From NCBI GenBank assembly GCA_003695455.1, contig RFJF01000462.1, forward strand, positions 1 to 9,089: 9,089 bases of DNA. Direction: 5' to 3'. The notes under the pieces are model-generated. The model saw only the letters and a program-made list of their open reading frames with translations. It searched no databases and had not been told where the DNA came from. Below are positions 6,258 through 9,089 of this stretch, piece by piece (positions within the stretch are counted from its first letter, which is position 1; each line of letters starts with the position of its first letter). Source of the DNA: Chloroflexota bacterium (GTDB lineage: Bacteria > Chloroflexota > Anaerolineae > 4572-78 > J111). Both the position numbers and the translations under genes were made by a program.

Positions 6258-8408
6258 ATGAAATCTGTTGGGTTTACGCCCATCCCCGAGAGAATCAACC
6301 GGCTGGTTGATATTTCTTACAACCTGTGGTGGACGTGGCATCCGGAGGCCCAAAACCTGTTCAGACGCATTGACGCCAAATTGTGGGAAGATGTGTACCA
6401 CAACCCGGTACTGTTTCTGAGCGCGGTGCGCCAGGTTTCGCTCGACGCGGCGGCCACCGACCCCGACTTTATCAAGGCCTACTACGAAGTGCTGACTGCA
6501 TTTGACGCATATCAGGTTGATACAAAAACGTGGTTCCGGCAAACCTACCCGGACAAAATTGACAAACCCATTGCCTACTTCTCCGCCGAATTTGGCCTGC
6601 ACGAATGCCTGCCCATCTATTCCGGCGGCCTGGGCGTACTCTCCGGCGACCACACCAAAGAATGCAGCGACCTGGGCCTGCCGTTCATTGGCGTGGGTTT
6701 TTTGTACCCGCAAGGCTACTTTCGGCAAACCATCAACCAAAACGGCGACCAGGAAGCGCACTACGTGAAAGTTCGCTTTGCAGAAGTGCCGGCCCAGCCT
6801 GCCTTTACCGATGACGGCAAAGAGGTGGTGGTATCGGTGGCGCTGCCGGCCCGCAACAACCTGCCGGACCGCCGGGTGTACGCCAAAGTGTACAAATTGC
6901 AGGTGGGCAATGTGCCGCTGTACCTGATGGACACCGACATCCACCCCAATGCCACCGAAGACCGCGAACTTTCCGCCCGGCTGTACGGCGGCGACCAGGA
7001 AATGCGGCTGGCGCAGGAGATGGTGCTGGGTATTGGCGGTGTGCGCGCGCTGGAAGTGATGGGCATTAAACCGGCTGTGTACCATATGAACGAGGGCCAC
7101 TCGGCCTTTTTGGTGCTGGAACGCGCCCGCAAACTGGTTGCCGAAGGCAAAACATTTGCCGAAGCCAGCGAAATTGTGCGCAAGAGTTCTGTATTTACCA
7201 CCCACACCCCCGTACCCGCCGGCCACGATGCCTTCCCCTTCCACATGATGGACCGCTACTTTCCCACCTGGCATCACCAACTCAACATCAGCCGCGAAGA
7301 GTTTCTCAACCTGGCCCGGCAGGACCAGAGTTGGGGGCCAACGTTTAGCATGACCGTGCTGGCGCTGAAAATGTCGGGTAAGCACAACGGCGTCAGCAAA
7401 CTCCACGGCGAAATTTCCCGCAAAATGTGGAGCTGGTTGTGGCCCAACAAAAAACTGGATGAAGTACCCATTACCCACGTCACCAACGGTATTCACACCG
7501 AAACGTGGCTGGCGCCGGCGCTGAAAACCCTGTACGATAAATACCTGCCTGCCAACTGGATTCACAACATTGATGACCCGGACATATGGAACGACGTTGA
7601 CAAAATTCCTGATGAGGAATTGTGGGATGTGATGACCAAATTGCGCGGCAAACTTGTCAACTTTGTGCGGCTGCGCACGCGCCAGCGCATGCAGCGCCTC
7701 AACTACCACCCCAATGATATGCAGGCCACGGCCAATCTGCTCAACCCGAACGCACTGACCATTGGGTTTGCCCGCCGTTTTGCCACCTACAAACGGGCCA
7801 CGCTCATTTTCCACGATACCGACCGTCTGAAACGCATTGTCCACGGCGATGGCGTGCGGCCGGTGCAATTTATTTTTGCCGGCAAAGCCCACCCGCGAGA
7901 CGAACCGGGCAAGAATTTCATCCGCGAAGTGTACCATCGCTCGCATGAAGCCGGGCTGGCCGGTCACCTGATTTTCATTGAGGATTATGATATGAATGTG
8001 GCCCGGCACATGGTTGCCGGGGTAGATATGTGGCTGAACACGCCGCGCCGCCCCATGGAAGCCAGCGGCACCAGCGGGCAAAAAGCCGGGCTGAACGGCT
8101 CGCCCAACCTGTCTATTTTAGACGGCTGGTGGGCCGAAGGCTACAACACCAAAAACGGCTGGTCAATTGGCGACCCAGAGGCAGAATACGCCAACGAATA
8201 CGACCAGAATCACGCCGATGCCACCTCGATTTACGAATTGCTGGAAAATGAAGTGGTGCCAGCCTACTATGACCGCGACATAACCGGCCTGCCCAAAAAA
8301 TGGCTGGCAATTGTGAAGGAATCCATCCGCACGGTAGCGCCGCAGTTCAGCATGACCCGCATGATTAAAGATTACACCACCGATTTGTACGTACCCAGTA
8401 TGGATTAG
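6258..8408 (+). CDS. glgP: Alpha-glucan phosphorylase (glycogen/maltodextrin phosphorylase, GT35, short type)
   Basis: This cytoplasmic enzyme uses phosphate and pyridoxal phosphate to release glucose 1-phosphate from the non-reducing ends of alpha-1,4-glucans, in glycogen or maltodextrin breakdown. The 716-residue product opens with a DUF3417-like region (PIPERINRLVDISYNLWWTW, residues 8-27, into LFRRIDAKLW). Next come YFSAEFGLHECLPIYSGGLG (107-126), the YHMNEGHSAF motif (275-284), HTPVPAGHDAF, NGIHTETW (410-417) and FARRFATYKRATL (504-516). The PLP-attachment block is ASGTSGQKAGLNGSPN, with Lys609 as the predicted Schiff-base lysine. This matches the alpha-glucan family phosphorylases of the TIGR02094 type, which are shorter than the roughly 800-residue E. 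coli GlgP/MalP. The start at 6258 has AGGAGA 7 bases upstream. The gene appears to be a single-gene unit with its own promoter and a hairpin 6 bases after the stop. Preference for glycogen or maltodextrin cannot be decided from the sequence. Confidence 0.95.
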   Translation: MKSVGFTPIPERINRLVDISYNLWWTWHPEAQNLFRRIDAKLWEDVYHNPVLFLSAVRQVSLDAAATDPDFIKAYYEVLTAFDAYQVDTKTWFRQTYPDKIDKPIAYFSAEFGLHECLPIYSGGLGVLSGDHTKECSDLGLPFIGVGFLYPQGYFRQTINQNGDQEAHYVKVRFAEVPAQPAFTDDGKEVVVSVALPARNNLPDRRVYAKVYKLQVGNVPLYLMDTDIHPNATEDRELSARLYGGDQEMRLAQEMVLGIGGVRALEVMGIKPAVYHMNEGHSAFLVLERARKLVAEGKTFAEASEIVRKSSVFTTHTPVPAGHDAFPFHMMDRYFPTWHHQLNISREEFLNLARQDQSWGPTFSMTVLALKMSGKHNGVSKLHGEISRKMWSWLWPNKKLDEVPITHVTNGIHTETWLAPALKTLYDKYLPANWIHNIDDPDIWNDVDKIPDEELWDVMTKLRGKLVNFVRLRTRQRMQRLNYHPNDMQATANLLNPNALTIGFARRFATYKRATLIFHDTDRLKRIVHGDGVRPVQFIFAGKAHPRDEPGKNFIREVYHRSHEAGLAGHLIFIEDYDMNVARHMVAGVDMWLNTPRRPMEASGTSGQKAGLNGSPNLSILDGWWAEGYNTKNGWSIGDPEAEYANEYDQNHADATSIYELLENEVVPAYYDRDITGLPKKWLAIVKESIRTVAPQFSMTRMIKDYTTDLYVPSMD

Positions 8409-8414
8409 AAATGA

Positions 8415-8452
8415 AAACAGCAGGGGCGGCCTGCAGGTCCCCCTTGCTGTTT
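8415..8452. terminator. Terminator-like hairpin between convergent genes
   Basis: AAACAGCA at 8415-8422 pairs with TGCTGTTT at 8445-8452. GGGG at 8423-8426 then pairs with CCCC at 8440-8443 after a one-base bulge, giving a 12-bp stem. It starts 6 bases after the phosphorylase stop codon. The T-run following the stem is weak on the plus strand and better on the minus strand (TGTTTTCATTT), so it may end transcription from both sides. Confidence 0.5.
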
Positions 8453-8464
8453 GCCCCAGCAAAG

Positions 8465-8518
8465 GTAGAGACGCCCAAATTGGGCGTCTCTACAGAGTCA
8501 CCACCCCTAATTTCTGAC
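8465..8518 (+). repeat. Dispersed palindromic repeat, intact copy 2
   Basis: GTAGAGACGCCCAA at 8465-8478 and TTGGGCGTCTCTAC at 8480-8493 are exact 14-bp inverted repeats around one base. The flank to 8518 (ending CTGAC) is shared with the copy at 3003-3056. The GAGACGCCC palindrome is one I recall as an abundant interspersed repeat in Chloroflexota and some cyanobacteria. It sits between two convergent genes, a usual place for such elements, and may also help end the dtd transcript. Confidence 0.7.
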
Positions 8519-8537
8519 CGTGCCACAACACCACAAT

Positions 8538-8987
8538 TTACAACTGTTCTGAATCCAGAACGATGGTTACCGGGCCGTCATTTTCAATGTGAACCTGCAT
8601 ATTGGCCCCAAATACCCCCGTTTGCACGTTTTGCACACCGATGTGGCGCAGATGCGTTGCAAACTGCGCTACCAGCGGCTCGGCAATGTTGGGCGGGGCG
8701 GCGCGGGTAAAACTGGGCCGCCGCCCTTTTTTGGCATCGGCATAGAGCGTAAATTGCGAAATGACCAGCATTTGGCCGTCCACATCCAGCGCCGAGCGGT
8801 TCATTTTGCCCTGCACATCCTCAAATACGCGCAGATGTGCTGTTTTTTCGGCCAGTTTTTTCACCTCGGCCGGGCCATCGGTGTGGGTAATGCCCAGCAA
8901 AATAACAAAACCGCGACCAATCTGGCCCACGGTTTCACCCCCCACCGATACGTGCCCGCGCGTGACACGTTGCAAAATGGCGCGCAT
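8538..8987 (-). CDS. dtd: D-aminoacyl-tRNA deacylase (DTD)
   Basis: This enzyme hydrolyses D-amino acids (D-Tyr and others) wrongly attached to tRNA, and also glycine on tRNA(Ala), so it acts as a chirality proofreader in the cytoplasm. The product is 149 residues, normal for the family (about 145-150). It begins [20 protein letters not shown], has the active-site SQFTLYAD motif at residues 77-84 followed by KKGRRPSF, and carries the Gly-cisPro motif GPVT at 138-141. The start is supported by GAGG at 8992-8995 (minus strand GAGGAACCATG). It begins 6 bases after the stop codon of the upstream histidine kinase gene, and its ribosome site overlaps that stop, so the two genes are probably co-transcribed and may be translationally coupled. 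Confidence 0.96.
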   Translation of the reverse strand: MRAILQRVTRGHVSVGGETVGQIGRGFVILLGITHTDGPAEVKKLAEKTAHLRVFEDVQGKMNRSALDVDGQMLVISQFTLYADAKKGRRPSFTRAAPPNIAEPLVAQFATHLRHIGVQNVQTGVFGANMQVHIENDGPVTIVLDSEQL

Positions 8988-8993
8988 GGTTCC

Positions 8994-9089
8994 TCAATTC
9001 CGGGCAAAATCTTCATCGGGTTCGACCAGCGGCAGGCTTACGCAAAACACGCTGCCCTGCCCCGGCTGGCTGTCGGCCCAAATATGCCC
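8994..9089 (-). CDS. Sensor histidine kinase, C-terminal end (partial)
   Basis: Only the last 31 codons are in the window. The minus-strand frame, from the window edge to the TGA at 8996-8994, reads GHIWADSQPGQGSVFCVSLP followed by LVEPDEDFARN. This is the end of the HATPase_c ATP-binding domain of sensor kinases (GGxIWxxSxPGxGSxFxxxLPL, the G2-box region). The input domain, the phospho-accepting His and any partner response regulator lie outside the window. Cellular location and signal are therefore unknown. It lies directly upstream of dtd on the same strand. Confidence 0.8.
   Translation of the reverse strand, partial: GHIWADSQPGQGSVFCVSLPLVEPDEDFARN

Noticed and set aside
6231..8081. 616-codon open frame on the minus strand
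   Set aside because: It is antisense to the phosphorylase gene, whose motifs are unmistakable. Its translation is His/Val/Gly-rich with no recognisable family, as expected for a shadow of GC-biased codons.
8411..8710. Plus-strand 99-codon open frame after the phosphorylase gene
   Set aside because: It runs through both hairpins and antisense into dtd, with no family pattern.
1..9089. CRISPR array, tRNA, rRNA, transposase or toxin-antitoxin pair
   Set aside because: I saw no regularly spaced direct repeats, no tRNA-like cloverleaf and no transposase or toxin motifs. The only repeats are the hairpins listed.

Overview
This window looks like a chromosomal segment of a Chloroflexota bacterium, probably from the Anaerolineae/Caldilineae side. 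The case rests on recalled family patterns, not a database search: a MalT-type LuxR regulator with the VKGHNRRIFGKL helix style common there, a small protein family often found beside such regulators, a short-type (DUF3417-containing) alpha-glucan phosphorylase, a DUF2207 membrane protein, and a dispersed GAGACGCCC palindrome. The DNA is moderately GC-rich, with AT-rich patches only at the control regions.

Layout from left to right. Bases 3-1453 (+) hold the C-terminal part of a large MalT-like LuxR regulator. It enters from outside the window in one frame and continues in another after about base 152, so the gene is frameshifted here. A promoter-like sequence (1522-1551) precedes a small conserved hypothetical gene (1609-1881), followed by a DUF4386 membrane protein (1932-2651). 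The interval 2652-3093 is not empty. It holds an 18-bp stem hairpin, a broken remnant of a zinc-type alcohol dehydrogenase/quinone oxidoreductase, a near-consensus promoter overlapped by a perfect 12-bp inverted repeat, and one degraded copy of the dispersed palindromic repeat. That promoter should drive the 982-residue DUF2207 protein (3094-6042), whose exported part is visibly duplicated. A second good promoter (6095-6122) and a LacI-type operator-like site lie before the alpha-glucan phosphorylase gene (6258-8408). A terminator-like hairpin and a perfect second copy of the palindromic repeat separate it from a convergent minus-strand pair: the end of a histidine kinase (8994-9089) followed 6 bases later by dtd, D-aminoacyl-tRNA deacylase (8538-8987).

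The genes do not form one pathway. The plausible functional units are: a regulator with a small companion gene; a DUF2207 gene under its own apparently regulated promoter; a storage-polysaccharide degradation gene with a possible sugar-responsive operator; and a kinase-dtd transcription unit. I did not find a convincing undescribed multi-gene system. The most interesting non-coding signals are the promoter/operator palindrome at 2887-2921, the LacI-like site at 6177-6190, and the two-copy 54-bp repeat.
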